DNA of 64,000 bases from Kosakonia sp. SMBL-WEM22 (lineage in GTDB: Bacteria; Pseudomonadota; Gammaproteobacteria; Enterobacterales; Enterobacteriaceae). Shown here in pieces: positions 18,034 through 26,731 of this stretch (positions are counted from its first letter, which is position 1; every line of letters starts with the position of its first letter). The DNA lies in contig NZ_CP051488.1 in the NCBI RefSeq assembly GCF_014490785.1, forward strand, positions 310,001-374,000. Direction: 5' to 3'. Both the position numbers and the translations under genes were made by a program. The notes below the pieces were generated by a model. The model ran no database searches. It was given only the letters and a program-made list of their open reading frames with translations, and was not told where the DNA came from.

Positions 18034-18454
18034 ATGGCGTTAAATTTACCACCATCTTTGGTTGGCGGAGCGTCTGTTTATAATATAAGAGCAACTACCC
18101 TGAGGTAAGCTCTGCAAGATGATAAATCATTATATTTGGAACCTGTTTTCTTTTCACATGATCCTCACTTTCTTACAGGGGTACAGGAAAATTTAGCTAA
18201 CTATGAGATAGTAAAAAACCATCATCAAGCGTTACAACTACATTTTTGATCAAAATTTACCTGCACCCTATGTGGTTTGGGAGGATTATTTTTCAAATGT
18301 TATATCTACAATTAGCATCCATCAAAAATATAATAAGGCGCAAATAATAATAAAAGTAGATTTGACGAAAAAAAAGCCGGACGTATTAAAAGAGAATATA
18401 TCATCGAAAGATGGTAGTAATATTATCTCCTTAAAACCATATTGCTCTACATAA
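18034..18454 (+). pseudogene. Frameshifted hypothetical gene (module M, no Rhs core)
   Basis: ATG 18034 opens MALNLPPSLVGGASVYNIRA, is disturbed near 18100-18115, then reads DKSLYLEPVFFSHDPHFLTG and VQENLANYEIV. Removing one A from AAAAAA (near 18211) joins TIIKRYNYIFDQNLPAPYVV, WEDYFSNVISTISIHQKYN and SSKDGSNIISLKPYCST. Together this is a coherent protein of about 140 residues broken by homopolymer-type indels. Whether it was an immunity or other accessory protein is unknown. Confidence 0.5.
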
Positions 18455-18575
18455 TTAAGAAAGTAAAGCTTATTCGAGATTGTTAAAACGTTGGGTACAC
18501 CAGGAGGTGATTTTTTGATAATCGTCGGAAATGTTGTTGGGCATGGTGACGTCACGCTGTTATAAGGTATCTCAA

Positions 18576-18875
18576 ATGATTAGTGAAAAATTAAATATTG
18601 ATAAAGAGTATATGCCTTTTTTATTCTCTGCAATACAAAGGATCAGAGACGAAGGTTGGGGTGAAAAATTAAAAAATATAAATGAATATTATGTTTCTAT
18701 AGATAGCCATATTTATGTCATTGAAGGCAATCAATGTGTTTTGATTAGCTTTTCCTCAGATCTGATTACCCAGGATAACTGGATGGATATAGGTTCTGAT
18801 GGCATTGATGTAAAAGGCGTAAGCTTTTATATTGAGATAAAAACAAAGGAAGTGATTTTTACTCATAGGTTTTGA
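18576..18875 (+). CDS. Immunity-like protein M
   Basis: 99 residues. ATG 18576 is preferred because AAGG lies eight bases upstream; an earlier ATG at 18531 has no ribosome-binding site and overlaps a possible toxin tail (KTLGTPGGDFLIIVGNVVGH, 18484-18563). Contains FSAIQRIRDEGWGEKLKNIN and YIEIKTKEVIFTHRF. The compact alpha/beta pattern and context suggest immunity; the family is not recognised. Confidence 0.5.
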   Translation: MISEKLNIDKEYMPFLFSAIQRIRDEGWGEKLKNINEYYVSIDSHIYVIEGNQCVLISFSSDLITQDNWMDIGSDGIDVKGVSFYIEIKTKEVIFTHRF

Positions 18876-19182
18876 TCGTTTTATTAGACGATTAGTACTT
18901 AGTTCTCATTACTCATTGTGGATAATCGCATTGACAGAACAGGGAATATCACTATCTTGCTGGGCGTACCACGCGCCGGCGATGCACCAACAAGCTGCGT
19001 GACCGTCTGGTTCGTGACTATTAAGATTGTAAAGCGGTTATATAATATGCTTGTGAAAGAGCATGTTATTAACCATAGAGATATAATTGACATTATCAAG
19101 TGAAAACAACGAAGTAAAAGCTTTGATTGGTCTATTGATATAAACCATGTAACGAAATTTGTGAGCTAAGGGTTGGCTGAAA
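18876..19182. other. Intergenic stretch without a supported gene
   Basis: About 300 bp. It includes a short GC-rich patch (18958-19015) in otherwise AT-rich DNA. The frame DNRIDRTGNITILLG (18918-18962) faintly resembles an Rhs YD repeat, but is too short to claim. No promoter or hairpin stands out. Confidence 0.4.
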
Positions 19183-19572
19183 ATGTCATATGCGATTATC
19201 AATTGTGAAGGTAATGGGTGTTTACTCCTGGGTCCATTTATCCTGGAAGATGGTTTTTTTAAATCCAATGTAGTAGTCAGGTCAGATTGGTATGAAGCCA
19301 GAGCTTCATTCTACGTCTCTAAAGAGAGACTGGAAGAATTGCTTTTAAATTTAGAAAAAATTTCTAATGGGAGTATTAGCGAAGCCATCTTTATTAATGA
19401 AGATGGGAGCTTTGAAATTGATTTTTATATAGACCATTTAGGTAAAGCAAGAATTGCAGGTGTTTTAATTGAAAGCATGATGGACTCATCTGCTTTGAGT
19501 TATGAATTATATTCAGATTCGCAATCTATAACTGAATTTTATAAGCAGATGAAAACTAATCTGAGTCAATGA
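19183..19572 (+). CDS. Immunity-like protein N
   Basis: 129 residues. Motifs FYVSKERLEELLLNLEKIS, FINEDGSFEIDFYID and ESMMDSSALSYELYSDSQS match a family often seen next to polymorphic toxins (WapI/DUF-type; memory-based). There is no Rhs core or CT in front, so it is an orphan immunity gene. The frame is intact, with moderate ribosome-binding site. Confidence 0.55.
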   Translation: MSYAIINCEGNGCLLLGPFILEDGFFKSNVVVRSDWYEARASFYVSKERLEELLLNLEKISNGSISEAIFINEDGSFEIDFYIDHLGKARIAGVLIESMMDSSALSYELYSDSQSITEFYKQMKTNLSQ

Positions 19573-19631
19573 GTTATCAATCTAAGAAGTGTTAGATTTA
19601 AAGTCAGGGCAAATATGAAAGGTTTTATAAA

Positions 19632-19970
19632 ATGAATATTGAAAAAGACAATCTTCTGGAGCTGTTTAAAGAAAAAATCACTGACTCCGTTTATCCATTG
19701 AAAATGGGAGGGGTGATAAATAAACAGGCTTTTGATGAACTTGTGTCAATCGCAGAGCAAGCTACAATATTATTGAAAGAAGACGACTTAGTGCCTAAAA
19801 AGCTTTTATCAGAGATTCATCTCGTTGCCGTCGGAGTCGATTGTGAAAATCTCTATTACAAAAATGATTTTCTTGCATCTATTTCTGCTGGGTTAATGGA
19901 GTGTTTCAATATGATTCTGGATGGAGAGTCGATTGAAAATAAAAACCCCCACGAGCCAAGGATTATATAA
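19632..19970 (+). CDS. Hypothetical 112-residue protein
   Basis: Acidic, helical protein (NLLELFKEKITDSVYPLKMG, LVSIAEQATILLKEDDLVPK). Its TAA stop abuts the ATG of the NADAR gene, so the two are probably co-translated. No family recognised; an immunity or partner role for the NADAR protein is speculation from position. Confidence 0.55.
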   Translation: MNIEKDNLLELFKEKITDSVYPLKMGGVINKQAFDELVSIAEQATILLKEDDLVPKKLLSEIHLVAVGVDCENLYYKNDFLASISAGLMECFNMILDGESIENKNPHEPRII

Positions 19971-20417
19971 ATGAGTAATAATATATTATTTTATAAAGTA
20001 AATGAACCCTATGGAGTATTTTCAAACTTCTATAAATGCGGTTTCTTTATTGATGATAAATATTGGCCTACGGTAGAGCACTTCTTTCAGGCTCAAAAAT
20101 TTGATGACGAAGCGCTTAGAGAAAAAATCAGAAAGCTCGCGTCACCAATGGATGCTGCTATATCAGGAAGAGATCGGGATAATCCGCTAAGAGATGACTG
20201 GGATTGTGTCAGGGATAATATAATGCGCCTTGCTGTCATGGAAAAATTTAAGCAAAATGATGAAGCAAGAGATATTTTGTTAGCCACCAATGATCTTACG
20301 TTAGTTGAACACACAAAAAACGATAACTACTGGGCTGATGGCGGTGATGGCTCGGGTAAAAATATGCTAGGGAAGATTCTTATGGAGGTGAGAGATATGT
20401 TGAGAGAAACGGTTTGA
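19971..20417 (+). CDS. NADAR-domain protein (YbiA-like)
   Basis: 148 residues, single-domain NADAR/YbiA fold: YGVFSNFYKCGFFIDDKYWP, TVEHFFQAQKFDD, a central DAAISGRD region and YWADGGDGSGKNMLGKILM at the end. Known members are N-glycosidases: YbiA acts on riboflavin intermediates, and others remove ADP-ribose from guanine in DNA, neutralising DarT-like toxins. Sitting at the end of a toxin-immunity array, it may act as an enzymatic antidote to an ADP-ribosylating CT. No such CT is visible in the window. The domain call is firm; the role is inference. Confidence 0.8.
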   Translation: MSNNILFYKVNEPYGVFSNFYKCGFFIDDKYWPTVEHFFQAQKFDDEALREKIRKLASPMDAAISGRDRDNPLRDDWDCVRDNIMRLAVMEKFKQNDEARDILLATNDLTLVEHTKNDNYWADGGDGSGKNMLGKILMEVRDMLRETV

Positions 20418-20557
20418 AGTTTGGTAAAGCATTGGCTTGCATAAATTAGTGTTTTTCGCACCGCTGTTGCCGTAACAATATAATTTTAGCTGAAAATATA
20501 ACTGCCACCCATTCTGATTTAGCGTTTTTCACTGATGGCGAAATTTTAACGATAAGA

Positions 20558-20585
20558 CCCCGCTTCTGCGGGGGCTTCTGTTTTA
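20558..20585 (+). terminator. Terminator between the NADAR gene and aroQ
   Basis: CCCCGC (20558-20563), loop TTCT, GCGGGG (20568-20573), followed by CTTCTGTTTT. It lies between convergent genes and overlaps the end of the minus-strand gene. Confidence 0.65.
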
Positions 20586-21125
20586 CGCCTTTAACGTAAT
20601 TGATTCCATTGCCTGCCACATCCGCGCTTTATCCCGCCCGGTTAAGTTGTGCTGCTGCACCGTGCGCATAAACTCCTCTTTGTCGGCATCACTCAACTTG
20701 CCGCTGGCTTTCAGGCGCTCAGCCACTTTGCGCAAAATACGGTCGCTCAATTCGCTTATCTGTTTTCTCACTTCATCCAGCGGTCGTGGCTGCCAGTTTG
20801 CCTCGGGGGCTGCCAGCCAGTCGGCGCGATAACGATATTGAATAGCCTTCGCGGCATCCATTTGCGCCTGGATAAAGGGCTTCACGCTCTCACCGTTCAG
20901 CCCCAGCGACTCGGCGTCAATGACGGCACGCTCTAACACTTTCTGCTCCTGGGCCAAATCTTCTATTGCCTGGTGGTGCTGTGCTTTAGCGCCTGCGACA
21001 TCTTTCATCCATGATAACCGCTCGTTAATCAGTTTGCCGAGTGAGGCATCGGCTGTGACAGCCGCGGTGGCCGAAAAGCTGAGCGTGGCGAGCATCACCA
21101 CAGCGGAGTAAATCTTGTAGTCCAT
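20583..21125 (-). CDS. Exported chorismate mutase (AroQ gamma class)
   Basis: 180 residues from ATG 21125, chosen because GGAGAG lies upstream and the product opens with a classic signal peptide (MDYKIYSAVVMLATLSFSAT then AAV). The mature part has LGKLINERLSWMKDVAGAK, QEQKVLERAVIDA and FIQAQMDAAKAIQYRYRADW, the three-helix chorismate mutase fold of *AroQ proteins. It converts chorismate to prephenate in the periplasm, a role seen in several enterobacteria and plant-associated bacteria and not required for biosynthesis. It marks the return to non-Rhs DNA. Confidence 0.8.
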   Translation of the reverse strand: MDYKIYSAVVMLATLSFSATAAVTADASLGKLINERLSWMKDVAGAKAQHHQAIEDLAQEQKVLERAVIDAESLGLNGESVKPFIQAQMDAAKAIQYRYRADWLAAPEANWQPRPLDEVRKQISELSDRILRKVAERLKASGKLSDADKEEFMRTVQQHNLTGRDKARMWQAMESITLKA

Positions 21126-21384
21126 AATCACTCTCCGAAGTCGATAGATGGGCGTATATCGCCTATTCCCGTGACGTGCTTTCATGTTGATTCATCATGT
21201 CACGCGAAGGGTTTCGCATCATGTAGCGGTGTGATTATATTAAAAACATGTAATAACTAAATGAAATTACCGTTTCGTTTTATTACAACGTTAACAATGT
21301 CCGGCTGGTGCAGGCGACTGAAATAACGCATGCTGTAACGCATTTAAGCTGCCACACTCTCCCCAAGTCAGGAGGCAAAGCGCG

Positions 21385-21513
21385 ATGAAATCCCGGATCA
21401 CGCTTATCGTTGTCATCACCCTGTTGCTGATCCTGTTTCTCAGCCTTTCAGACAGCGATCTGGCAATGGAAGCCCGCAATTTTCTGCGCGCTCTGCTGCG
21501 GGCAATGTTTTGA
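21385..21513 (+). CDS. Small membrane peptide
   Basis: 42 codons from ATG 21385 with an ideal GGAGG nine bases upstream. The product has a basic start (MKSR), one hydrophobic helix (ITLIVVITLLLILFLSL) and an amphipathic tail (ARNFLRALLRAMF). No named small protein is recognised. The strong ribosome-binding site and clean transmembrane profile support it as real. Confidence 0.5.
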   Translation: MKSRITLIVVITLLLILFLSLSDSDLAMEARNFLRALLRAMF

Positions 21514-21575
21514 TAAATAAAATGCGATATCTAACAGACTAAAAATCTATTTGCCATATGCTACCCCCTTATTTA

Positions 21576-21624
21576 GAAGATTCTTTATCGTAATAAAATT
21601 AGCTTGATAAAGAGCAGAATCTTC
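21576..21624 (+). promoter_or_regulatory. Long inverted repeat upstream of the chitinase gene
   Basis: GAAGATTCT-TTATC (21576-21589) mirrors GATAA-agagc-AGAATCTTC (21606-21624) with a 5-nt bulge. It lies about 115 bp before the chitinase start. It could be a 5'-UTR hairpin, a terminator for the small peptide gene, or a regulator site. No T-run follows. Confidence 0.4.
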
Positions 21625-21738
21625 GTGTCACTTAAATAATGAAATTAATCCGCTAGCCTTTAATATGATTTTCATTGTCTACCCCTTGCACACGATATTT
21701 ATCATTCTATCTGCATAGATCTTATTTAAGGGATTGTC

Positions 21739-23334
21739 ATGAAAAGTATATTTAAGATGAATAATGTTTTCGCCTCGCTGGCGCTGGCAGGTCTGGTGAG
21801 TTTTAGTGGCCACGTCTTCGCTAATACCGATTACGCTGATACTATGCCCTCCATCGAAGGCAAAAAACTATTAGTTGGCTACTGGCATAACTGGGATCAG
21901 GGTTTCTCCGGCGATTATGAGCAGGGCTACCCGCTGAAACTGGCATTAAAAGATACGCCAAAAGCGTTTAACGTGGTGATGGCTTCATTTATGAAGTCGG
22001 CAGATGGCAAAAGCATGCCGACCTTTGTGCCCTACTACGGCACTGATCAGAGCTTTCGCGCAGAAGTGGCGGCGTTGAACGAGCGCGGCCAGGCGGTGTT
22101 ACTATCCCTCGGCGGGGCGGATGCGCATATTGAGCTGCATGAAGCCAACGGTGATACGCAGCATTTTGCCGACGAAATTATCCGACTGGTTGATCTATAT
22201 GGTTTTGACGGTCTGGATATCGATCTCGAACAGAGTGCGATTAAAAAAGCGGATAACGAAACCGTTATTCCTGCGGCACTGAAAAAAGTGCGTGACCATT
22301 ATCAGCAGCAGGGTAAACACTTTATTATCAGTATGGCACCAGAAATTCCCTATCTGACCAAAGCCAACCCGCAGTACCAGAACTATATTAATAATCTCGA
22401 AGGCTATTACGATTTTATTGCGCCGCAGTTCTATAACCAGGGTGCGTTTGGTATTGGCTTCCAGCCGGACGACACCTCGAAAGATGGCTGGTGGGTCAAT
22501 TACGCGCAGAATGACGACAGCAAAAAATATGAGTTTCTCTACCACTTCAGCAAAGAGATCATTACCGATAAACATGGCCTCTCTGCGGTGAAAATTCCCT
22601 CCAGCAAGCTGGTGATCGGCCTGCCGAGCAATGGCTCAGCGGCAGCCACCGGGTTTGTAAAAACGCCTGAAGATGTCTACCGCGTCTTTGCCGATATGGA
22701 AAAAGAGGGGCTACCGCTCAGAGGGTTAATGACCTGGTCCATTAACTGGGACGAGGGTGAAAACGTCAATCATGTGTCCTTTGCCGGGCAGTTCCGCAAA
22801 GCCTACACACAATTGATTCATGATGGCAGCCTGATTGAAACCCCTGAAAAAGACACCACTGCGCCGAGCGTACCGGCAGGCCTGAGCGCGCAGGCGACCG
22901 CTACCAGCGTTCACCTGACCTGGAAAGCCTCCACTGATAGCGCCTCGGGCGTGCACCACTATGAAGTATTCCGCAACCAGCAGAAAGTTGCCGATGCCAG
23001 TGGGAATACCTACATCGATGAAGATCTGACGGCAAACAGTAACTACGCCTACAGCGTTAACGCTGTTGATGCGGCGGGAAATAAATCGGCGCTATCGGCG
23101 ATATTAAACGTCATGACAACCGATCACAGCGACGATAACCCGGATAACCAGAGCTACCCAAAATATGTCGCTGGCCATGCTTATAAAGCCGGAGATATCG
23201 TGGTCGCCAGCGACAATCATTTGTACCAATGTAAACCCTACCCCTATACCAGCTGGTGCGCAGGGCTGGCGAGCGCCTATGCGCCGGGCACCGGCAGCGC
23301 CTGGCAAATGGCCTGGGATAAGGTCGTAAAATAA
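21739..23334 (+). CDS. Secreted GH18 chitinase with FnIII and chitin-binding domains
   Basis: 531 residues. Signal peptide 1-29 (SLALAGLVSFSGHVFA). GH18 catalytic domain about 38-365 with SLGG at 123-126 and DGLDIDLE at 157-164, where Glu164 is the predicted proton donor. FnIII domain about 375-460 (TAPSVPAGLSAQATATSVHL...). C-terminal CBM5/12-type chitin-binding module about 475-530 (YVAGHAYKAGDIVVASDNHL...W). It hydrolyses chitin outside the cell or in the periplasm. No secretion system genes are adjacent. The regulatory inverted repeat upstream may control it. Confidence 0.92.
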   Translation: MKSIFKMNNVFASLALAGLVSFSGHVFANTDYADTMPSIEGKKLLVGYWHNWDQGFSGDYEQGYPLKLALKDTPKAFNVVMASFMKSADGKSMPTFVPYYGTDQSFRAEVAALNERGQAVLLSLGGADAHIELHEANGDTQHFADEIIRLVDLYGFDGLDIDLEQSAIKKADNETVIPAALKKVRDHYQQQGKHFIISMAPEIPYLTKANPQYQNYINNLEGYYDFIAPQFYNQGAFGIGFQPDDTSKDGWWVNYAQNDDSKKYEFLYHFSKEIITDKHGLSAVKIPSSKLVIGLPSNGSAAATGFVKTPEDVYRVFADMEKEGLPLRGLMTWSINWDEGENVNHVSFAGQFRKAYTQLIHDGSLIETPEKDTTAPSVPAGLSAQATATSVHLTWKASTDSASGVHHYEVFRNQQKVADASGNTYIDEDLTANSNYAYSVNAVDAAGNKSALSAILNVMTTDHSDDNPDNQSYPKYVAGHAYKAGDIVVASDNHLYQCKPYPYTSWCAGLASAYAPGTGSAWQMAWDKVVK

Positions 23335-23350
23335 GTTCACCTGGGATGGT

Positions 23351-23372
23351 GCTTCCATGGATGGAGGCACAA
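23351..23372 (+). terminator. Hairpin after the chitinase gene
   Basis: GTGCTTCCAT and ATGGAGGCAC form a stem with a 2-nt loop and one mismatch. There is no clear T-run, so it is a weak terminator candidate. Confidence 0.4.
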
Positions 23373-23444
23373 CTTGGCACAACATAGAGTATTATCGTCG
23401 AATATTGATAAGCTTTATGCTTCACAGGTAAGCCGGGAGAAGTC

Positions 23445-23956
23445 ATGGATAACGCGCTGCGCAATCTGTCGACATTTATTGAGCTGGATGCCAGCGAAAA
23501 ACTCGGTTTCCTGCGCAGTTTTAATCAGGCATTAGATTTGAGTTCAGCAATAATGCTGCTTGATATCGCCACAGATATCGACAGTGAGGATGAGATAAGA
23601 ATCGAAGCGGTAAAGATCCTCGGCTTATATCATGGCGAGTATAACGATGCGTTTATTAAAGAGGCGTTAGTTCAGATCATTCGTAATGATGCCGTTGAAG
23701 ATGACAGCCTGATTGTGAACTGCATTAATTCGCTGGCGTTATTAAGTGTGAGAGAGAACGAGATTGCCTTTGCCCTAAGCCTTATTAACGGGGCGCTTAT
23801 AGTCTGTTTAAACATGCCGCGTTCTCTCTTATTTGCCAGAATATACAGCAGCCTGCGGCTCGTGAAGCACTAAAAAATCTGCTGGAGGATAATGATTTTA
23901 GCCGCCATGCGAAGCGTGAGTTGATGAGACTCCCTGCTAATCGAGAGTGTTTCTAA
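23445..23956 (+). pseudogene. Helical-repeat (HEAT-like) protein, frameshifted
   Basis: The open frame gives 142 residues with repeating helices (DLSSAIMLLDIATDIDSEDE, IRIEAVKILGLYHGEYNDAF, LIVNCINSLALLSVRENEIA). After INGA the frame becomes uninformative, but the +1-shifted frame continues AYSLFKHAAFSL, PAAREALKNLLEDNDFSRHA and KRELMRLPANRECF to TAA 23954. A GGGG run (23791-23794) is one G short. Full length would be about 170 residues. The function is unknown; similar helical proteins are sometimes immunity proteins. Confidence 0.55.
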
Positions 23957-24253
23957 TAAAGTAACTATCACTTATATTCAAATAGCGCAATGATATAACT
24001 TTACTATATTTAGATTTAATACGGGAATTAAACCTTACTGTTTATCACGTTATCAATAAGCTCAATATTGTCTTTATTACTGTATATTTTTCGTGAATTT
24101 CATTTTCATAATTTTACATTAAGACTTTTTTTAGTAATTTAAAACCATAATAAGATTTTCCTTAGGATTATATTTCTCCCGACAGTGCTACTAGTAAAAG
24201 TTCCCGCATCAAACCAGCCAGATTTTGTTCACCGTCCATAAGGGAGTCGCACT
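23957..24253. other. AT-rich intergenic region upstream of the SulP gene
   Basis: About 300 bp, very AT-rich up to 24180, with many TATAAT-like hexamers (for example TATAAC, TATATT). It presumably carries the SulP promoter. The only certain signal is the AAGGGAG ribosome-binding site just before GTG 24254. Confidence 0.4.
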
Positions 24254-25756
24254 GTGAAAAGGTTAAAACCGTTGCTGGCCCGTACTCTGCCCGTTGCTAC
24301 ATTGCGCCAGGATACCCTGGCAGGCGTAGTCGTATTCTTAGTGGCCCTGCCACTCTGTCTGGGCATCGCCCACGCCAGCGGGCTACCGCCCTTTGTTGGC
24401 CTGCTGACGGGGATCATCGGTGGTCTACTGGTCACCGCACTCAGTCCATCCCGTTTTGCCGTTAGCGGCCCGGCTGCCGGGCTGGTGACAATTGTCGTCG
24501 CCTCGGTAGAGTCGCTCGGCTCCTTCTCCGCTTTTCTCTTCGCGCTGGTGCTGGCAGGCGTGCTGCAACTGGCGATGGGCCTGCTGCGCGCCGGTCGTTT
24601 TATCGGGCTGGTGCCCGCTAGCGTGATTAAAGGGATGCTGGCAGCCATCGGTTTGTTGCTGATTATGCAGCAGATCCCGGTCGCGCTTGGTGAGGTGGAA
24701 GAGAGCGGTTTGGGGCAGATCTTCAGCGGCGATTTTACCTTTTCGTTAACCTCTTTTCTTGTTGCGGCAGGTGGTTTGCTCCTGCCATGGGGATGGGACA
24801 GCGCTGCAATGAAACGAATAAAAAGCCTGAGCTGGATCCCAGGCCCGCTGGTGGCAGTGCTGCTCGGCAGCATAATAGTGATTGCATTGAGCTACGTGGC
24901 GCCACATCTGCTTCCATCGTTACCGCGCATCACTCTGCCGGAGTTTGGCTCACTGAGCGATCTGATGGCCGAACTCGAAGGGCCGGACTGGAGTGCCTGG
25001 CAAAACCCGGCGGTTTACACCGTGGCGATTACGCTGGCGCTGGTGGCCAGCCTCGAAACCCTGCTTAGCCAGGAGGCGCTGAAGAAGCTGCGTCCGCAGA
25101 ACCCGCCGCCGTCGCCGGATAAAGAGCTGGTGGCGCAGGGTGCAGGCAACCTGCTCTCAGGTCTGGTGGGGGCGATGCCAATTACCGCGGTGATTGTGCG
25201 CAGCTCGGTCAACGTCAGCAACGGCGCGCAGAGTAAGTTTTCGGTGCTGCTGCATGGCGCACTGCTGCTGGTGTGTGGTCTTTGGTTCGGGGAGTTGTTA
25301 TCGGTGATCCCGCTGGCGAGCCTCGCGGCGGTGCTGCTCTACACCGGCTATAAGCTGGCGACGCCGCGGCTCTTTATCGAGCAATTTCGTGCAGGGTATC
25401 AGCAGTATGTGCCTTTTCTGCTCACTATCGCGGGAATTATCGCCTTCGGCATGCTGGTGGGGATTGCGCTGGGGCTGGCAGTGCAGATGGCGTTAAGCCT
25501 TTATCACTGCCACCGCAATGCGCTGCAGCTTGCGCGCAAGGACGATCACTATGTGCTGCGTATTCAGCAGAACCTGACCTTTCTGCACAACCCCCGACTA
25601 CAGGCGTTACTGGCGAAGATCCCGGAGCGCAGCGTGGTGGTGGTTGAGCATGAGAACGTCGACTATTTCGATCCGGATGTGAAAGCGGTGCTGCGGGAGT
25701 TTGCCAAAACCGCGCCGCAGCGCGGAATCGATCTCAACCACTGGCCCGCGCGTTAA
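24254..25756 (+). CDS. SulP family anion transporter
   Basis: 500 residues from GTG 24254 (AAGGGAG upstream). The first transmembrane pair has the SulP signature region (DTLAGVVVFLVALPLCLGIA, SGLPPFVGLLTGIIGGLL, FAVSGPAAGLVTIVVASVES). About 11-12 hydrophobic spans follow, and a short C-terminal cytoplasmic part (VVVVEHENVDYFDPDVKAVL) is shorter than a full STAS domain. Transports an inorganic anion such as sulfate or bicarbonate; the substrate is not resolvable. It faces the inositol-phosphatase gene convergently, with 5 bp between stops. Confidence 0.85.
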   Translation: MKRLKPLLARTLPVATLRQDTLAGVVVFLVALPLCLGIAHASGLPPFVGLLTGIIGGLLVTALSPSRFAVSGPAAGLVTIVVASVESLGSFSAFLFALVLAGVLQLAMGLLRAGRFIGLVPASVIKGMLAAIGLLLIMQQIPVALGEVEESGLGQIFSGDFTFSLTSFLVAAGGLLLPWGWDSAAMKRIKSLSWIPGPLVAVLLGSIIVIALSYVAPHLLPSLPRITLPEFGSLSDLMAELEGPDWSAWQNPAVYTVAITLALVASLETLLSQEALKKLRPQNPPPSPDKELVAQGAGNLLSGLVGAMPITAVIVRSSVNVSNGAQSKFSVLLHGALLLVCGLWFGELLSVIPLASLAAVLLYTGYKLATPRLFIEQFRAGYQQYVPFLLTIAGIIAFGMLVGIALGLAVQMALSLYHCHRNALQLARKDDHYVLRIQQNLTFLHNPRLQALLAKIPERSVVVVEHENVDYFDPDVKAVLREFAKTAPQRGIDLNHWPAR

Positions 25757-25761
25757 GCGGG

Positions 25762-26532
25762 TTACTTTCCTGCAGGCAGCAGTAGTGGTTGTAGCTGCTG
25801 CCACACCGCTGGCGTGGCCGCCCAGGCCGTATTGCCATTGGTTAAACCGTCATCAGCCAGGAAGTCGTTATGCCGACCGCCCGCTTCGCTGATCAGCACC
25901 AGCCCGGCCAGCGCATCCCAGCTGTGCAGGTGCGCTTCGTAATAACCGTGCACCAGCCCCGCGGCAACGTGCGCCAGCATCAGTGCCCCTGCGCCAAACC
26001 GGCGGTGTTCCACGCCCTGATTGAGCAGTTTTTCCAGCGCATCGGTATATTCACGCGGCTCGCGGCGGCTTGAGCGCCCGACGCCGAGCACCACGGCATC
26101 CGGCGAGGGTTCCGTCAGGGTTAAGCGGCGATCGTTAAGGAATGCGCCGTGGCCCGCACGGGCAAAGAAAAACTCATCGCGATCCGGCGCATAGATAACG
26201 CCAAGCTCGATGCGGTTATCGCGTACCCAGGCGACGGAGATGCACCAGTAATCCATACCAAGAATAAAGTTAGTAGTGCCATCAATCGGGTCGATAACCC
26301 AGGTCCCTTCGCTGCCCGGCTCGAGGCCGCGCTCTTCGCCAAGCAGCCCATCCTGCGGGCGCTGCGCCTTCAGCCATTCGCGCAACTGCGTTTCGACATA
26401 AACATCCGCCTGCGAGACAAAATCCTGGCGACCTTTCTGCTCAACGGTAAGACCTGTGTCGCGAAGCTGTCTGGCTTCCAGACCGAGGCGGCGAATCAGC
26501 GCACAGAGCGCGCGGGTAAACTCTTCTGTCAT
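25762..26532 (-). CDS. Inositol monophosphatase family protein
   Basis: 256 residues. Metal-binding motifs: GEE(RGLEP), WVIDPIDGTTNFILGMDYW and, near the end, HSWDALAGLVLISEAGG. This is the FIG superfamily of Mg-dependent, Li-sensitive phosphatases. It differs from SuhB in sequence, so the substrate (inositol phosphate, PAP, or a sugar phosphate) is open. The start has AAGAG upstream. An imperfect inverted repeat TAAGTAAGGT/ACCTTAACTTA lies at 26569-26592, a candidate operator. Confidence 0.85.
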   Translation of the reverse strand: MTEEFTRALCALIRRLGLEARQLRDTGLTVEQKGRQDFVSQADVYVETQLREWLKAQRPQDGLLGEERGLEPGSEGTWVIDPIDGTTNFILGMDYWCISVAWVRDNRIELGVIYAPDRDEFFFARAGHGAFLNDRRLTLTEPSPDAVVLGVGRSSRREPREYTDALEKLLNQGVEHRRFGAGALMLAHVAAGLVHGYYEAHLHSWDALAGLVLISEAGGRHNDFLADDGLTNGNTAWAATPAVWQQLQPLLLPAGK

Positions 26533-26568
26533 AGATAGCTCTTAGCCAATGCGTGGCGATGTCTGTTG

Positions 26569-26592
26569 ATAAGTAAGGTTTACCTTAACTTA
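26569..26592 (-). promoter_or_regulatory. Inverted repeat upstream of the phosphatase gene
   Basis: TAAGTAAGGT-tt-ACCTTAACTTA with one bulged base, about 40-60 bp before the start codon. Position fits an operator. No known consensus is claimed. Confidence 0.3.
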
Positions 26593-26731
26593 CTCGATGC
26601 GGAAAGGGGGCGGATTTTTGCTCGTGCAGGGTGAAGAGGGCAGATGGGGCGTGAGAGGCGGTTATCTGCCCGGCGCGGTTAGTAACGCAAAGAGAGGGGC
26701 GTTAAGGGGGAATCGCGTCCGGGCGGGGAGA

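Noticed and set aside
1..20417. Integrative element with attachment sites
   Set aside because: No integrase, transposase, tRNA or flanking direct repeat is visible; the array is better explained by rhs recombination.
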